A stretch of DNA of 64,000 nucleotides, taken from assembly GCF_030252325.1 (NCBI RefSeq), contig NZ_CP126981.1, forward strand, positions 1,550,001-1,614,000, read 5' to 3'. Below, piece after piece: positions 1-9,099 of the stretch. A model generated the notes under the pieces. It was not told where the DNA came from. It saw only the letters and a program-made list of their open reading frames with translations, and ran no database searches. Every line of letters starts with the position of its first letter. Positions within the stretch are counted from its first letter, which is position 1. The stretch comes from Candidatus Mycobacterium wuenschmannii. Lineage in GTDB: Bacteria; Actinomycetota; Actinomycetes; Mycobacteriales; Mycobacteriaceae. Position numbers and translations under genes: made by a program.

Positions 1-320
1 TTCCACAGGCCCAGTTGGGGCGTGTGGCAGAACCGGTGCCCGTCGACGCCGGTACTGGGGTCTTCGGTCACCTCGAACCGCAACACCGTCCAGGAGCGCA
101 GGGCGCTGGCCAACCGGGCGCCGGTGCCCACCGGCCCGACCCAGTTGACGACCGCACGCAGCTGTCCCGGCATGGCCGGTTGCGGGGTCCACCTGAGATT
201 GGCTTTCGATGCCAGCGTCGACGACAATGCCCACTCCACATGCGGGCATACCGCGGCGGGCGAGGCATGGACGTAGACCACGCCTGTCGTCACATCAGCG
301 AACTGGTTCGACGCACGCAT
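1..320 (-). CDS. DUF3145 family protein (3' part outside window)
   Basis: The protein reads MRASNQFADVTTGVVYVHAS and then continues with a conserved block around VCPHVEWALSS and WVGPVGTGARLANALRSW. I recognise this as the actinobacterial DUF3145 family, whose function is unknown. About 106 codons are present and the C-terminus runs off the left edge; family members are, from memory, around 165 residues. The ATG at 320 is preceded by AAGGAGCAACAAG, a good ribosome binding site. No signal peptide or membrane segment is visible, so it is probably cytosolic. Confidence 0.85.
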   Translation of the reverse strand, partial: MRASNQFADVTTGVVYVHASPAAVCPHVEWALSSTLASKANLRWTPQPAMPGQLRAVVNWVGPVGTGARLASALRSWTVLRFEVTEDPSTGVDGHRFCHTPQLGLW

Positions 321-439
321 CTTGTTGCTCCTTCGGCTCCACGAGGGACGTCTTCCCCAACGACCTGGTGATTCCGACGAGCAAAATAACGATTTATGTG
401 CCTTGCGTGTCTATTGTGCCTTGTGAGGCCCATGTTGCG

Positions 440-1264
440 CTAGTGCGAGTTGTAGGTGCTCAGCACATTGTCAGAAATGGCCGGCCACAGCGGGAGTGCC
501 CAGTCCCCGAAATCGCGGTCGGTGAGGACCACCAGCGCCAACCCGGCAACCGGATCTGCCCAGATCAGGGTGCCAGACTGACCGAAATGGCCGAAGGTGC
601 CGGGCGAATTCCGCGCCCCCGTCCAGTGCGGGGTCTTCGCGTCGCGGATCTCGAAACCCAGGCCCCAGTCGTTCGGTCGTTGCACGCCGTAGCCAGGCAG
701 GACACCGTTCAGGCCGGGAAATTGGACCGCGGTCGCGTCGGCGTGCATCTGCGGCGACACCGTGGCCGGCGCGAGCAGGTCGGCGGCGAACGCGGCGATA
801 TCGGCGACCGTCGAGATCGCGCCGTAGCCCGCGGTCCGCGCGCCCCCGTCGAGGCGAGTGGCGGCCATCCCGAGCGGTTCCAGCACCGCCTCGCTGAGGT
901 AGCGGCCGAACTCGATGCCCGCCGCTTCCTGCACGGTCTGAGCGAGCACGGCGAACCCGAAGTTCGAATACATCCGCCGGGTGCCGGGCCGGGCCAGCAC
1001 CTTCCCGTCGAGCATCGCCAACCCCGAGGCGTGCGCGAGAAGATGCCGGACGGTCGATCCGGGCGGGCCGGCCTCGGTGTCCAGCTCGACCGCGCCTTCC
1101 TCGATGGCGACCTGTGCCGCGCGGGCCACCAGAGGCTTCGTCACCGACGCGAGGACGAACTCCCGTGCGGTGTCGCCGTGGGTGGCCAACACTCCGTCGG
1201 CCCCGACCACCGCGGCGGCCGCATTCGGCACCGGCCAGTCGCCGAGTAGGTCGAGTGCGGGCAT
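440..1264 (-). CDS. Serine hydrolase of the beta-lactamase/penicillin-binding fold
   Basis: This 274-residue protein belongs to the class C beta-lactamase/esterase EstB-like family. It carries the SxxK nucleophile motif (SVTK, about residue 43), a YxN motif (YSN in RRMYSNFGF) and a C-terminal HFGQSG in place of the KTG box. Family members hydrolyse ester or amide bonds by a serine acyl-enzyme; the substrate here is unknown. I see no signal peptide, so it is probably cytoplasmic. The start at 1264 ([10 protein letters not shown]) leaves 34 bp to the divergent mscR start at 1299. A longer reading to 1429 would run into mscR and is unlikely. Confidence 0.85.
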   Translation of the reverse strand: MPALDLLGDWPVPNAAAAVVGADGVLATHGDTAREFVLASVTKPLVARAAQVAIEEGAVELDTEAGPPGSTVRHLLAHASGLAMLDGKVLARPGTRRMYSNFGFAVLAQTVQEAAGIEFGRYLSEAVLEPLGMAATRLDGGARTAGYGAISTVADIAAFAADLLAPATVSPQMHADATAVQFPGLNGVLPGYGVQRPNDWGLGFEIRDAKTPHWTGARNSPGTFGHFGQSGTLIWADPVAGLALVVLTDRDFGDWALPLWPAISDNVLSTYNSH

Positions 1265-1298
1265 CGCGCAGAGCCTACCTAGCGCTAGGTTGAAGCCC

Positions 1299-2384
1299 AT
1301 GAGCCAGACAGTGCGTGGAGTGATCTCGCGGAAGAAGGGCGACCCCGTCGAGGTGGTCGACATCGTGATCCCCGACCCGGGGCCCGGTGAGGTCGTCGTC
1401 GACATCACCGCGTGCGGGGTCTGCCACACCGACCTGACCTACCGCGAGGGCGGCATCAACGACGAGTACCCCTTCCTGCTCGGCCACGAGGCCGCCGGCA
1501 CCGTCGAATCCGTAGGCCCCGGCGTAACCGCCGTCGAGCCAGGCGATTTCGTCGTGCTGAACTGGCGGGCCGTCTGCGGCCAATGCCGGGCCTGCAAGCG
1601 CGGTCGCCCGCACCTGTGCTTCGACACTTTCAACGCCGAGCAGAAGATGACGCTCACCGACGGCACCGAGCTCACCCCAGCGCTGGGCATCGGCGCCTTC
1701 GCCGACAAGACACTGGTGGCCGCCGGGCAATGCACCAAGGTCAATCCCGACGCCGACCCGGCGGTCGCCGGCCTGCTCGGCTGCGGCGTGATGGCCGGCC
1801 TCGGCGCGGCGATCAACACCGGCGCGGTCACCCGTGACGACACCGTCGCGGTCATCGGCTGCGGCGGCGTCGGCGACGCGGCGATCGCCGGCGCGGCCCT
1901 CGTCGGCGCCAAACGGATCATCGCGATCGACACCGACGACACCAAGCTGGAGTGGGCCCGCAAGTTCGGGGCCACCCACACCGTCAACGCCCGTGAACTC
2001 GACGTCATCAAGACCGTCCAGGACCTCACCGACGGTTTCGGCGCCAACGTGGTCATCGATGCGGTGGGGCGGCCGGAGACCTGGAAGCAGGCGTTCTACG
2101 CCCGCGACCTCGCCGGAACCGTTGTGCTGGTGGGTGTTCCGACGCCCGACATGACACTGGAGATGCCGCTCGTCGACTTCTTCTCCCACGGCGGATCGCT
2201 GAAGTCGTCGTGGTACGGCGATTGCCTACCCGAACGCGACTTCCCCACCCTCGTCGATCTTTATCTGCAGGGCCGTCTTCCCCTGGAGAAGTTCGTCTCC
2301 GAACGCATCGCCCTCGACGACGTCGAAGAGGCCTTCCACAAGATGCACGACGGCAAGGTGCTGCGTTCGGTGGTGATCCTGTAA
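1299..2384 (+). CDS. mscR: S-nitrosomycothiol reductase / mycothiol-dependent formaldehyde dehydrogenase
   Basis: This 361-residue zinc-dependent medium-chain dehydrogenase matches the size and sequence style of mycobacterial MscR (Rv2259). The catalytic zinc site is CGVCHTD (residues 39-45) with GHE at 62-64. The structural zinc cysteines are at about 93, 96, 99 and 107. A Rossmann motif GCGGVG lies near residue 185. MscR uses NAD(H) to reduce S-nitrosomycothiol and to oxidise the formaldehyde-mycothiol adduct, so it acts in nitrosative-stress and formaldehyde detoxification. Its stop codon overlaps the start of the metallo-hydrolase gene (TAATG), which indicates translational coupling. Confidence 0.93.
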   Translation: MSQTVRGVISRKKGDPVEVVDIVIPDPGPGEVVVDITACGVCHTDLTYREGGINDEYPFLLGHEAAGTVESVGPGVTAVEPGDFVVLNWRAVCGQCRACKRGRPHLCFDTFNAEQKMTLTDGTELTPALGIGAFADKTLVAAGQCTKVNPDADPAVAGLLGCGVMAGLGAAINTGAVTRDDTVAVIGCGGVGDAAIAGAALVGAKRIIAIDTDDTKLEWARKFGATHTVNARELDVIKTVQDLTDGFGANVVIDAVGRPETWKQAFYARDLAGTVVLVGVPTPDMTLEMPLVDFFSHGGSLKSSWYGDCLPERDFPTLVDLYLQGRLPLEKFVSERIALDDVEEAFHKMHDGKVLRSVVIL

Positions 2385-3007
2385 TGGCCAACATCGAACG
2401 AATCGTCACCCACGGAACCTTCGAACTCGACGGCGGCAGTTGGGAAGTCGACAACAACATCTGGCTGGTCGGCGACGACTCCGATGTGGTGGTGTTCGAC
2501 GCCGCGCATACCGCGGGGCCGATCCTCGATGCGGTCAAGGGCCGCAATGTGGTCGCGGTGATCTGCACGCACGGCCACAACGACCACGTGACCGTCGCCC
2601 CCGAACTCGGCGACACCCTCGACGCTCCGGTGCTGCTGCATCCCGCCGACGACATGCTGTGGCGAATGACGCATCCGGACAAAGATTTTCGTACCGTCGC
2701 CGACGACGAGACGGTCAGCGTCGGCGGACTCGAACTGCATGCCCTGCACACCCCGGGCCATTCCCCCGGTTCGGTCTGCTGGTACGCCCCGGACCTGGGC
2801 GCGGTGTTCAGCGGCGACACGCTGTTCTCCGGCGGACCCGGTGCGACCGGACGGTCGTTCTCCGACTTTCCGACGATCCTGGCCTCGATCTCGGGCCGCC
2901 TCGGCAGCCTGCCCGGCGATACCGTCGTCTACACCGGTCACGGCGACACCACCAACATCGGCGACGAGATCGTGCACTACGACGAATGGGTGGCCCGCGG
3001 CCACTAG
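2384..3007 (+). CDS. Metallo-beta-lactamase-fold hydrolase, Rv2260-like
   Basis: This 207-residue protein has the full metallo-beta-lactamase/glyoxalase II set: HGHNDH (His63, His65, Asp67, His68), HTPGHSPG, GDTLF and a C-terminal TGHG. The ATG overlaps the mscR stop (TAATG). The same pair occurs in M. tuberculosis (Rv2259-Rv2260). The natural inference is that it hydrolyses a mycothiol thioester, such as S-formylmycothiol left by MscR, as glyoxalase II-type enzymes do with glutathione esters. That role is inferred from context. It ends convergently with the SHOCT protein and shares a CTAG with it. Confidence 0.9.
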   Translation: MANIERIVTHGTFELDGGSWEVDNNIWLVGDDSDVVVFDAAHTAGPILDAVKGRNVVAVICTHGHNDHVTVAPELGDTLDAPVLLHPADDMLWRMTHPDKDFRTVADDETVSVGGLELHALHTPGHSPGSVCWYAPDLGAVFSGDTLFSGGPGATGRSFSDFPTILASISGRLGSLPGDTVVYTGHGDTTNIGDEIVHYDEWVARGH

Positions 3008-3810
3008 TCGCCTTTGAGCACCCGGCGCTTCTCGGCCTGGAATTCCTTCTCGGTCAGCGCGCCGGAGTCACGCAGCGCGGCAAGCGTTTTCAACTGCTCG
3101 ATCTTCACTCCCTCGCCGGAGTGGATGACGATTGACCCGTCGGCGCCCGCGGCGGGATCGTCCAGCTCCGGCGTGGGCACCGGCGGGCCGACCTGCCAGG
3201 CCGGAGACTCGACCCGGGTGACGCGCGACCGCCACATCGAGGACGTGATCAACGTGGCCAAACCGATGACGAAGAGGCCCGCGGTAATGCCGAGCCAGGC
3301 ATCGTTGGAATCGCTGTCGCGGCCAAAAGCCAGTCGCGGACTGATGTATCCGTTCACCTCGCCGCTGGTCGTGATGATGTAGTCGCCGTCGGCGGGGATG
3401 TCGGCGAACCAGACGCGGCGGTGGATGTTGTTGTTGACCGACGTTGAGCCGCCGATGTTTTCGGTGACTTTCGGGTTGGCCACACCCGGCGGCGGATCGA
3501 TGTCGAAGCTCAAGTGCGGGATCGGTAGCCCGTTGTCGTAAGCACGGCTGAGGATCACGGTGTGGAAGCTGATCGTGGTGCGCCCGGCGGGCAGATGCAC
3601 CTTGCCGCTACCGGGGATTCGCACCTCGCCGTAGGCATCGTATTTGTCGTAGACGAAAGCGCCGAGCAGCAGTGTCGCCACGAAGCCGATGACCGATCCG
3701 ACCATCAGCAGGAGCGCCGAAATTCGCACGATCTTCCTGACCGGTCCGCTGCTCACCCACGCAGTGTCGCAGAGACCGTCCGCCGCGGAGTCGTTTGGAC
3801 CTCGCGGCAT
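3004..3810 (-). CDS. Membrane protein with C-terminal SHOCT domain
   Basis: This 268-residue protein has a first membrane helix at about residues 31-53 (ISALLLMVGSVIGF...), an extracytoplasmic beta-rich region of roughly 120 residues, a second helix near 172-192 and a C-terminal SHOCT module (IEQLKTLAALRDSGALTEKE followed by FQAEKRRVL). SHOCT modules are short oligomerisation or docking segments. The function is unknown. The ATG at 3810 follows GGGGGGCTACCCG, a usable ribosome binding site; a GTG at 3756 is an alternative that would shorten the N-terminus by 18 residues. Its stop lies within the CTAG shared with the metallo-hydrolase gene. Confidence 0.78.
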   Translation of the reverse strand: MPRGPNDSAADGLCDTAWVSSGPVRKIVRISALLLMVGSVIGFVATLLLGAFVYDKYDAYGEVRIPGSGKVHLPAGRTTISFHTVILSRAYDNGLPIPHLSFDIDPPPGVANPKVTENIGGSTSVNNNIHRRVWFADIPADGDYIITTSGEVNGYISPRLAFGRDSDSNDAWLGITAGLFVIGLATLITSSMWRSRVTRVESPAWQVGPPVPTPELDDPAAGADGSIVIHSGEGVKIEQLKTLAALRDSGALTEKEFQAEKRRVLKGD

Positions 3811-3863
3811 CGGGTAGCCCCCCGCACAGCGCCAAGAAGGTGCGCAGCATAGGACGGAGAGTC

Positions 3864-4163
3864 ATGAGCGACGAGGACGACGACAAAGCACAACAGTCCA
3901 CCGATGAAGAGCAGCACACGCCCAGCGCCGACGATCTGAGCGACGAGGGCAAAGAAAAAGTCGAGCAGATGACGCAGGCCTACGACGACGAACGCCCGAC
4001 GGCCGTCCTGCCTGGCACCGACAACACGATCACCGGGGTCGCGGTCAACGAATGGCTCGATGACGACGGCAATCCAAAATTCGGCAAGGACAAGCAGCAG
4101 GAAGACGGTGCCGGCAAGCCCGACGAAGACGCCGGCGAGGAGCAGGCCAAGGACGCCAGCTAG
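3864..4163 (+). CDS. Small acidic hypothetical protein
   Basis: This 99-residue protein is very rich in Asp, Glu, Gln and Lys (MSDEDDDKAQQSTDEEQ...), with a central segment TAVLPGTDNTITGVAVNEWL that looks more ordered than the tails. No membrane segment or known catalytic motif is visible, and most of it is probably disordered. The start is supported by GGACGGAGAGTC directly upstream. The gene is divergent from the SHOCT membrane protein and convergent with the Hsp70-like gene, sharing CTAG at 4160-4163. Function unknown. Confidence 0.72.
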   Translation: MSDEDDDKAQQSTDEEQHTPSADDLSDEGKEKVEQMTQAYDDERPTAVLPGTDNTITGVAVNEWLDDDGNPKFGKDKQQEDGAGKPDEDAGEEQAKDAS

Positions 4164-5860
4164 CGCCCGCCCTGCCCCGGCTCGGGGAATCGGCCGTCGC
4201 CGCCCGGGCCGCGAGGCCACCGCGGGCGGTCCGGCCAGCGCGGCCGTTCACTGGTCGTCGTTGTCGTCGTCGTGGTCGTGGTGGTTGACGTCGGCGACTC
4301 GGTAGTCGTAGTCGTCGTTGGCGTCTGGCTGCTCGACGGCGGCGTGGTTTCGGGTGCGGCCGACGACGGCGGGTTGGTGCTCGGCTCCTCGCTCGCGGTG
4401 CTCTCCCCCGACGACGGCACGGCCGTCGTGCTGACGCTCGACGACGGCGTCGACGGAGCGTTGCCCGAGGTGTGCCGCAGCGTGATCATCACCCCGGCGC
4501 CGACGGCCAGCACGGCCAGCGCCGTGCCGACCGCGACCACCAGTGGCCGCCGGTACCAGGCGTCGCGAACGGGTCCGAACACCTCGGGTTCCTCGGCCAG
4601 GGCCGCCCGAGGTCGTGGTCGTGGCGACGGTGGCGCGCTGTCGCGCGCGACGTCGTCGTACTCGCCCGGCCGAATCGGCATGATCCCGGAGTCGTCGTCC
4701 GCCTCCGACCAGGCCAGCGCGGGCGCACCCGCGGGCTCGACCGGCACCTCCGAGATGGTCGTCGCGTCACTCACCGATCCGAGCGCGGTCGGCGCCAGAG
4801 CGGTCGACCCGTCACCCGGCCCGTGCGCGGCGCGCAACGCCGCACCGACCGCGGCGGTCAAATGCGGCCGCGGTGCTGAAATAACCAGCGCGCCCGACTG
4901 CTCCGACAGCGTCCTCGTCACGAACGGAATGGCGGCGCCCCCACCCACCGAGGCGACCGCGGCGAGATCCTCCAGGCGAATTCCGTTGCGCTGCAACACA
5001 TCATGGAAGAAGCCGACAAAGCTGTCCAGCGGCTGCCGGATCGCGTCCTCGAGGTCGCCGCGGGTGATCTCGATCTGTCCGCTGTAGCCAGGCACGTCGG
5101 CGGTCAACGCGGTCGCGTTCGCCGAGGAGAGACGTTCCTTGGCGAAGCGACACGCGGTCCGCAGTTGCTTGAGCGAACCGATCGCCGACGTGGCCGACGT
5201 GTCGAACGATCCGCCCGTCGAGAGATCGTTGATCACGTGCGTCAGCAGCGCCTGGTCGATCCGGTCGCCGGCGAACTCGGTGTGCCGGACCGCGGGTGCG
5301 ACCGCCTGATAGCCGTCCGCGGCGTCGACCAGGCTCACCGTGGTGCCAGACCCGCCGAAGTCGCACACCGCGATGATCCCGCTGTCGGGTATCCCGGGGC
5401 TGGCGTGCAACGCGTACAACGCCGCCGCGGAGTCCGGCAGCAGGACCAGTCGGCCGCGCGACCATTCCGACACCCGGCTCAACGCGACCCGCACCGAGTT
5501 CACCGCGGCCGGGTCCCAGTGCGCCGGATGGGTGACGGCCACCGCGTCCGGCAGCGTTCGCCCGTCGGTCGCCGTGTAGGCCAACGCGCGTAGGGCGTCG
5601 GCGATCAGGGTCTCGCTGCGGTGCGTCGTGTTGTCGGCGGCTGCGATGCCGGCCGGGTCCCCCACCCGGTCGACGAAGTCGGTGATGACCAGCCCCGGCT
5701 CGTTCAGCTTCGGGTTCTCCGACGGCACGCCCACCTCGGGCGGGCGCTGCCGGAACAGCGTCAGCACCGGCTTGCGGGTCACCGACCGGTCGGCGGTCAC
5801 CGCCGCCAGGTTGGTGGCCCCCACCGAGAGGCCTAACGCGACGCGTTCGCCGTCAGCCAT
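4160..5860 (-). CDS. Hsp70/actin-fold membrane protein with Thr/Pro-rich tail (Rv2264c-like)
   Basis: This 566-residue protein begins with an Hsp70-type actin-fold ATPase domain (residues 1-350). Phosphate-1 motif: LGLSVGATN. Phosphate-2 motif: CDFGGSGTT. Adenosine motif: ASVGGGAAIPF. A single transmembrane helix follows near residue 440 (LVVAVGTALAVLAVGAGVM), then a tail dominated by Ser/Thr/Pro that includes a long threonine run. There is no DnaK-type substrate-binding domain. The topology predicts a cytoplasmic ATPase and an extracytoplasmic, probably glycosylatable, low-complexity tail. It resembles proline-rich Rv2264c. It is last in a minus-strand series that starts with the catalase-like gene at 8589. 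Confidence 0.8.
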   Translation of the reverse strand: MADGERVALGLSVGATNLAAVTADRSVTRKPVLTLFRQRPPEVGVPSENPKLNEPGLVITDFVDRVGDPAGIAAADNTTHRSETLIADALRALAYTATDGRTLPDAVAVTHPAHWDPAAVNSVRVALSRVSEWSRGRLVLLPDSAAALYALHASPGIPDSGIIAVCDFGGSGTTVSLVDAADGYQAVAPAVRHTEFAGDRIDQALLTHVINDLSTGGSFDTSATSAIGSLKQLRTACRFAKERLSSANATALTADVPGYSGQIEITRGDLEDAIRQPLDSFVGFFHDVLQRNGIRLEDLAAVASVGGGAAIPFVTRTLSEQSGALVISAPRPHLTAAVGAALRAAHGPGDGSTALAPTALGSVSDATTISEVPVEPAGAPALAWSEADDDSGIMPIRPGEYDDVARDSAPPSPRPRPRAALAEEPEVFGPVRDAWYRRPLVVAVGTALAVLAVGAGVMITLRHTSGNAPSTPSSSVSTTAVPSSGESTASEEPSTNPPSSAAPETTPPSSSQTPTTTTTTESPTSTTTTTTTTTTTSERPRWPDRPRWPRGPGGDGRFPEPGQGGR

Positions 5861-5871
5861 GTCGTCTCTTC

Positions 5872-5886
5872 GTGCGCATTACGCAC
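5872..5886. promoter_or_regulatory. Short inverted repeat upstream of the Hsp70-like gene
   Basis: GTGCG-CATTA-CGCAC is a perfect 5-bp inverted repeat with a 5-base centre, 12 bases upstream of the Hsp70-like start codon and 42 bases after the DapB-fold stop codon. It could be a small operator or an RNA hairpin. With only 5 bp per arm it could also be chance. Confidence 0.25.
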
Positions 5887-5928
5887 CAACTTATCGGCTC
5901 CGCAGATGTGGCCTGGTAGCCGCATCGG

Positions 5929-7002
5929 CTAGCGGATCGTGCCGGCCCCGGCGATCAGCGGCAGATCCAGCGCGGTGACCCACCCCGGCGGCAGGTCGTT
6001 GACGGCCGGGACGGCGTTGAGCGCCCGTAATCCGGTGGACAGGCAACCGGCCGCGGCCGCGTCGCGCCCCGACCCGTCGGTGAAGCGGAACGCCGTCTCC
6101 TGCGAGATGCTCGGCGTGCCTTCGATGTCGACGCGGTAGACGTCGTCCTTGGTGCCCGCGGGCCAATCCGGCGCCGCGTCCAGGCCGATGCGGTTGACGT
6201 GCTCGAGCTGAATCCGGGTCTCGCCCTTGTAGACGCCGTTGATGGTGAACCGGACCGCGGCGACATTGCCCGCCGGGATCACGCCCTTGGCCGTCTTGCG
6301 CTCCTCGGGGGTGACCCACTTGTCCCAGGTCGTGGTGATCTCGTCGAGCATGATGCCCGCGGCGTGGGCGATCATCGGCACGGTGGCGCCCCACGCGAAG
6401 ATCAGCACCTCGCGGTTCTCCAGCATCGGGCGGAATTCCGGCTCGCGCCCGATGCCCATCTCGACCTCGTAGTCGCCCTCGTAGTTGGTGTAGTCCAACA
6501 ACTCCGAGGCACGGACCGTGCGCACCTCCGAACACAGGCCCATCAACGTCATCGGGAACAGGTCGTTGGCGAACCCCGGGTCGATGCCGGTGGTGAAGCA
6601 CGACGACCCACCCAGTTCGCACGCCTCGGTGATCGGCTGAATCCAGTTGGGCGGGTTGAGATGCATCGTCGGCCACACCCATGGCGTCATCGCGGTCGAG
6701 CAGACGTCGATGCCGGCCCGCAGGAACCGCGTCATCAAGGCGATGTTGGCGTCGGCGTGTGCCGCAGTCGGGCCGTAGTGCACCAGTGCATCGGGCTTGC
6801 ACGCGATCAGCGCGTCGACGTCGTCGGTGGCCTGCAAACCGATCGGACCGGACAGGCCGCAGATTTCACCGACGTCGTGGCCGACCTTCTGGGGGTTGCT
6901 GACGCCGACGCCGACGAGTTCGAACTCCGGATGTTTGACGATTTCGGCGATCACCATCTTGCCGACGAAGCCGGTACCCCACACCACTACGCGCTTAGCC
7001 AT
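5929..7002 (-). CDS. NAD(P)-dependent dehydrogenase with dihydrodipicolinate reductase-like N-terminus
   Basis: This 357-residue protein starts MAKRVVVWGTGFVGKMVIAE. GTGFVG is the Rossmann dinucleotide motif of the DapB_N-like family (amine dehydrogenase/diaminopimelate dehydrogenase fold). A conserved TGIDPGFANDLFP segment follows in the middle. The substrate is unknown; mycobacteria carry many copies, often beside lipid or steroid enzymes. The ATG at 7002 has AGGGTGA upstream; a GTG nine bases earlier (7011) is possible. It starts 10 bp after the cytochrome b561 stop, so it is probably cotranscribed with it. A paralog lies at 20620-21699. Confidence 0.85.
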   Translation of the reverse strand: MAKRVVVWGTGFVGKMVIAEIVKHPEFELVGVGVSNPQKVGHDVGEICGLSGPIGLQATDDVDALIACKPDALVHYGPTAAHADANIALMTRFLRAGIDVCSTAMTPWVWPTMHLNPPNWIQPITEACELGGSSCFTTGIDPGFANDLFPMTLMGLCSEVRTVRASELLDYTNYEGDYEVEMGIGREPEFRPMLENREVLIFAWGATVPMIAHAAGIMLDEITTTWDKWVTPEERKTAKGVIPAGNVAAVRFTINGVYKGETRIQLEHVNRIGLDAAPDWPAGTKDDVYRVDIEGTPSISQETAFRFTDGSGRDAAAAGCLSTGLRALNAVPAVNDLPPGWVTALDLPLIAGAGTIR

Positions 7003-7012
7003 GCGGTTCACC

Positions 7013-7570
7013 CTAGGCGTGGCTGCGGTCGGCCTTACTCCGAAACCGGAAAGTCATCCGTTCGATCAGCCGGTCACGCAGCGTCAGCGTGTGCAGCAGC
7101 ACCGCCGAGATGTGTGCGGCGATCACCACCATCAGCGTGTAGGCGATCACCGAGTGTGCTTGGCGCAGAACCCAATACACCTGCGCGTCGAACGGAGCGA
7201 TCCGCGGCAGGTGGACGTGGCCGAACAGCACGATCGGCCCGCCGGCTGCGGACAGCATCGCCCAACCGATCAGCGGCTGCAGCACCAGCAACAGGTAGAG
7301 CAGCTTCTCGGACAGGCCGACGAGCCGGCCTTCCAGCGCACCGATCGTCGGCGGCCAGGCCGGCGGATGGTGGGTCCATCGGTTGACGACGCGCACGACC
7401 ATCACCAGCAAAACGAGCGCCCCGACCGTCTTGTGCACCGCGATCAATTCCGCGTACGAACCCAGCGAGTTGACCATCACGAACCCGATCGACAATGCGG
7501 CGAACACCAAAGCCGCTGTGAGCCAATGCAACACCCGGCTCAGCGCACTGAATCGCTGCACCGCGGTCAC
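7013..7570 (-). CDS. Cytochrome b561 family protein
   Basis: This 185-residue membrane protein has four predicted helices (about residues 13-33, 40-63, 83-105 and 140-160). Histidines sit where b-type haem ligands are expected: His15 in SRVLHWLTA, His in IAVHKTVGA, His in RQAHSVIAY and His in VIAAHISAV. The family carries electrons across the membrane. The GTG start overlaps the stop of the catalase-like gene (GTGA), so the two are translationally coupled and the cytochrome may donate electrons to the exported peroxidase. That partnership is inferred. Confidence 0.87.
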   Translation of the reverse strand: MTAVQRFSALSRVLHWLTAALVFAALSIGFVMVNSLGSYAELIAVHKTVGALVLLVMVVRVVNRWTHHPPAWPPTIGALEGRLVGLSEKLLYLLLVLQPLIGWAMLSAAGGPIVLFGHVHLPRIAPFDAQVYWVLRQAHSVIAYTLMVVIAAHISAVLLHTLTLRDRLIERMTFRFRSKADRSHA

Positions 7571-8589
7571 AGCGTGTCCTCCCCGGTGCGACGGCGATAG
7601 GACGCGGCGTACACGGCGGAGCGCGCACTCAGCAGCGGATCGTCGGACGGTTCGATGCCCGGCGGCAGCACCAGCGGATCGAAGTTGATGTCGCGCGCGT
7701 TGCCGGTGGCGTCGGCCTGCACCGAATCGAGCGTCAGCAGTCCGGCGTCGACGGTGCGCCGACCGACCGGCCACGGGATCGTCGCGTCGTCGGTCGGATC
7801 ATCGGGCGTGCCGACCGTGAGGATCAGCCGCCAGCGCAGCGGCCCGGCCCGCAACTGCCGGGCCAGCGGGTCGAACAGGGCATCGGGACCGGACGCCGGG
7901 GGCAGCGCCTGCTGCAGCGGAGTCAGCGACCAGCGCACCGGCGTTCGCGCACCGGAGGCGTTGACGACGTAGAAGGTGACCAGCCCGCTGAAGGTGCTGT
8001 CGGCGAATCCGGGTGTCGGCTTGTGCTGCTTGAGGATCGACATGGCGCGCGCCGCCGGCGGATGGTCCGCATAGAACCGCGTCATCGCATTCGGGTCCGG
8101 CTTGCCGGTGCCCGGGACGGTGGCCGTTGCCACCAGCCGGTCGTACATGCTCTGCGGCGACGGGTCCGGAAAGACCGGCAGATTGAGCATCGCAGTGCGC
8201 CATTGGCGGGCGCCGGGAAAGCCGAACGCCAGGCCGAGCCCGCGTCCTGCGGCGGCCGAGTCGGCGGTGTGCGGATTGCCGCCGGCGGCCGAGAACCGGC
8301 CGATCACCGGCGTCCGGCCGGGCGCGAACACCGCGGCCGTCGACAACTCGCTGGCGTTGCCGTTGCTCTCGAACCAACCGCCCACGGACACACCCTTGGC
8401 GTGGTTGGTGCGGTACCCGTGATGCCGGCCGAACGCGTTGTTGAACGCGTCCAGAAAAGCCTGCGGCGTCAACCGCTTCGGGCCGATCCGGTTGAACGCC
8501 GTCAGCAACGCGGCCGCATCGACCGCGAGGAAGGCGCCCGCCGCTGCGACGCCGCGCAATACGTCACGCCGCCCGGGTGATTCCGACAT
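7567..8589 (-). CDS. Catalase-family peroxidase with Tat-like leader (SrpA-like)
   Basis: This 340-residue protein is a small haem catalase-fold enzyme of the SrpA/catalase-related peroxidase type. It opens with GRRDVLRG and a hydrophobic stretch (VAAAGAFLAVDAAALL), which resembles a twin-arginine signal. Family landmarks are the distal His in TNHAKGVSVGGWF, the GRFSAAGGNP block and the C-terminal RSAVYAASYRRR that supplies the proximal tyrosine. It is about 150 residues shorter than a monofunctional catalase. The ATG at 8589 follows GGGAGCTGTCG. It overlaps the cytochrome b561 gene by GTGA. Confidence 0.85.
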   Translation of the reverse strand: MSESPGRRDVLRGVAAAGAFLAVDAAALLTAFNRIGPKRLTPQAFLDAFNNAFGRHHGYRTNHAKGVSVGGWFESNGNASELSTAAVFAPGRTPVIGRFSAAGGNPHTADSAAAGRGLGLAFGFPGARQWRTAMLNLPVFPDPSPQSMYDRLVATATVPGTGKPDPNAMTRFYADHPPAARAMSILKQHKPTPGFADSTFSGLVTFYVVNASGARTPVRWSLTPLQQALPPASGPDALFDPLARQLRAGPLRWRLILTVGTPDDPTDDATIPWPVGRRTVDAGLLTLDSVQADATGNARDINFDPLVLPPGIEPSDDPLLSARSAVYAASYRRRTGEDTL

Positions 8590-8729
8590 CGACAGCTCCC
8601 TTCCCCGATGACACGACAATTCTTGGCCATCGGTTCGACCGCGGCATCTCGTAACTCGACACTTGGGAACTTGGTTTTGGGAAATGGCCCGAAAACCAAC
8701 CCACGCGGCTGCCCGGCGGGACACGATGT

Positions 8730-9086
8730 ATGACCATGACCAGCAAGTCGATCTTCGTTGCGACCCTGACTGCGTTCGTGGCCACCGTCGGCCTGGGCGG
8801 AGCGGCGCACGCGGACCCGCCGACCCAGGTGACGTACGAGTTGACCGGCAGCTCCCCTGTCGCGGACTACATCTCGTACCAGACCGACACCGGGGTGGTG
8901 GGTCAGGTGCAGCAGACGCATGTGCCGCTGCCGTGGAAGGGTCAGTTCTCCTTCGTCGGCAACCCGGTGGCTGTGATCAGCGCGCAGAGCCCCGGCTCGA
9001 TCACGTGCACGATCAAGATCGACGGCAAGGTCGTCAACCAGGCGACCGCCAACGGAGCGCCGGCCCGCACCGTCTGTTCGAACTGA
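8730..9086 (+). CDS. Secreted MmpS-like protein
   Basis: This 118-residue protein has a signal peptide (SIFVATLTAFVATVGLGGAAHA, cleavage about residue 28), then a beta-rich domain containing VTYELTGSSPVADYISYQT and ending SITCTIKIDGKVV...CSN. This matches the extracytoplasmic domain of MmpS proteins, which partner MmpL lipid or siderophore exporters. Unlike true MmpS it has no retained N-terminal anchor and no mmpL gene nearby. The start could be the ATG at 8730 or at 8736. It precedes cyp124 by 13 bp and is probably cotranscribed with it. Confidence 0.8.
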   Translation: MTMTSKSIFVATLTAFVATVGLGGAAHADPPTQVTYELTGSSPVADYISYQTDTGVVGQVQQTHVPLPWKGQFSFVGNPVAVISAQSPGSITCTIKIDGKVVNQATANGAPARTVCSN

Positions 9087-9099
9087 CGAGGCGACGGCC

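Noticed and set aside
209..1249. Long plus-strand open frame opposite the serine hydrolase
   Set aside because: Arg-rich translation with no motif; antisense to a well supported gene, as expected in high-GC DNA.
981..1298. N-terminal extension of mscR
   Set aside because: The known family N-terminus begins at 1299 and the extension is antisense to the serine hydrolase gene.
4230..4350. Trinucleotide repeat region
   Set aside because: It is the Thr-rich tail coding of the Hsp70-like protein on the minus strand; unusual as protein but not a separate repeat element.
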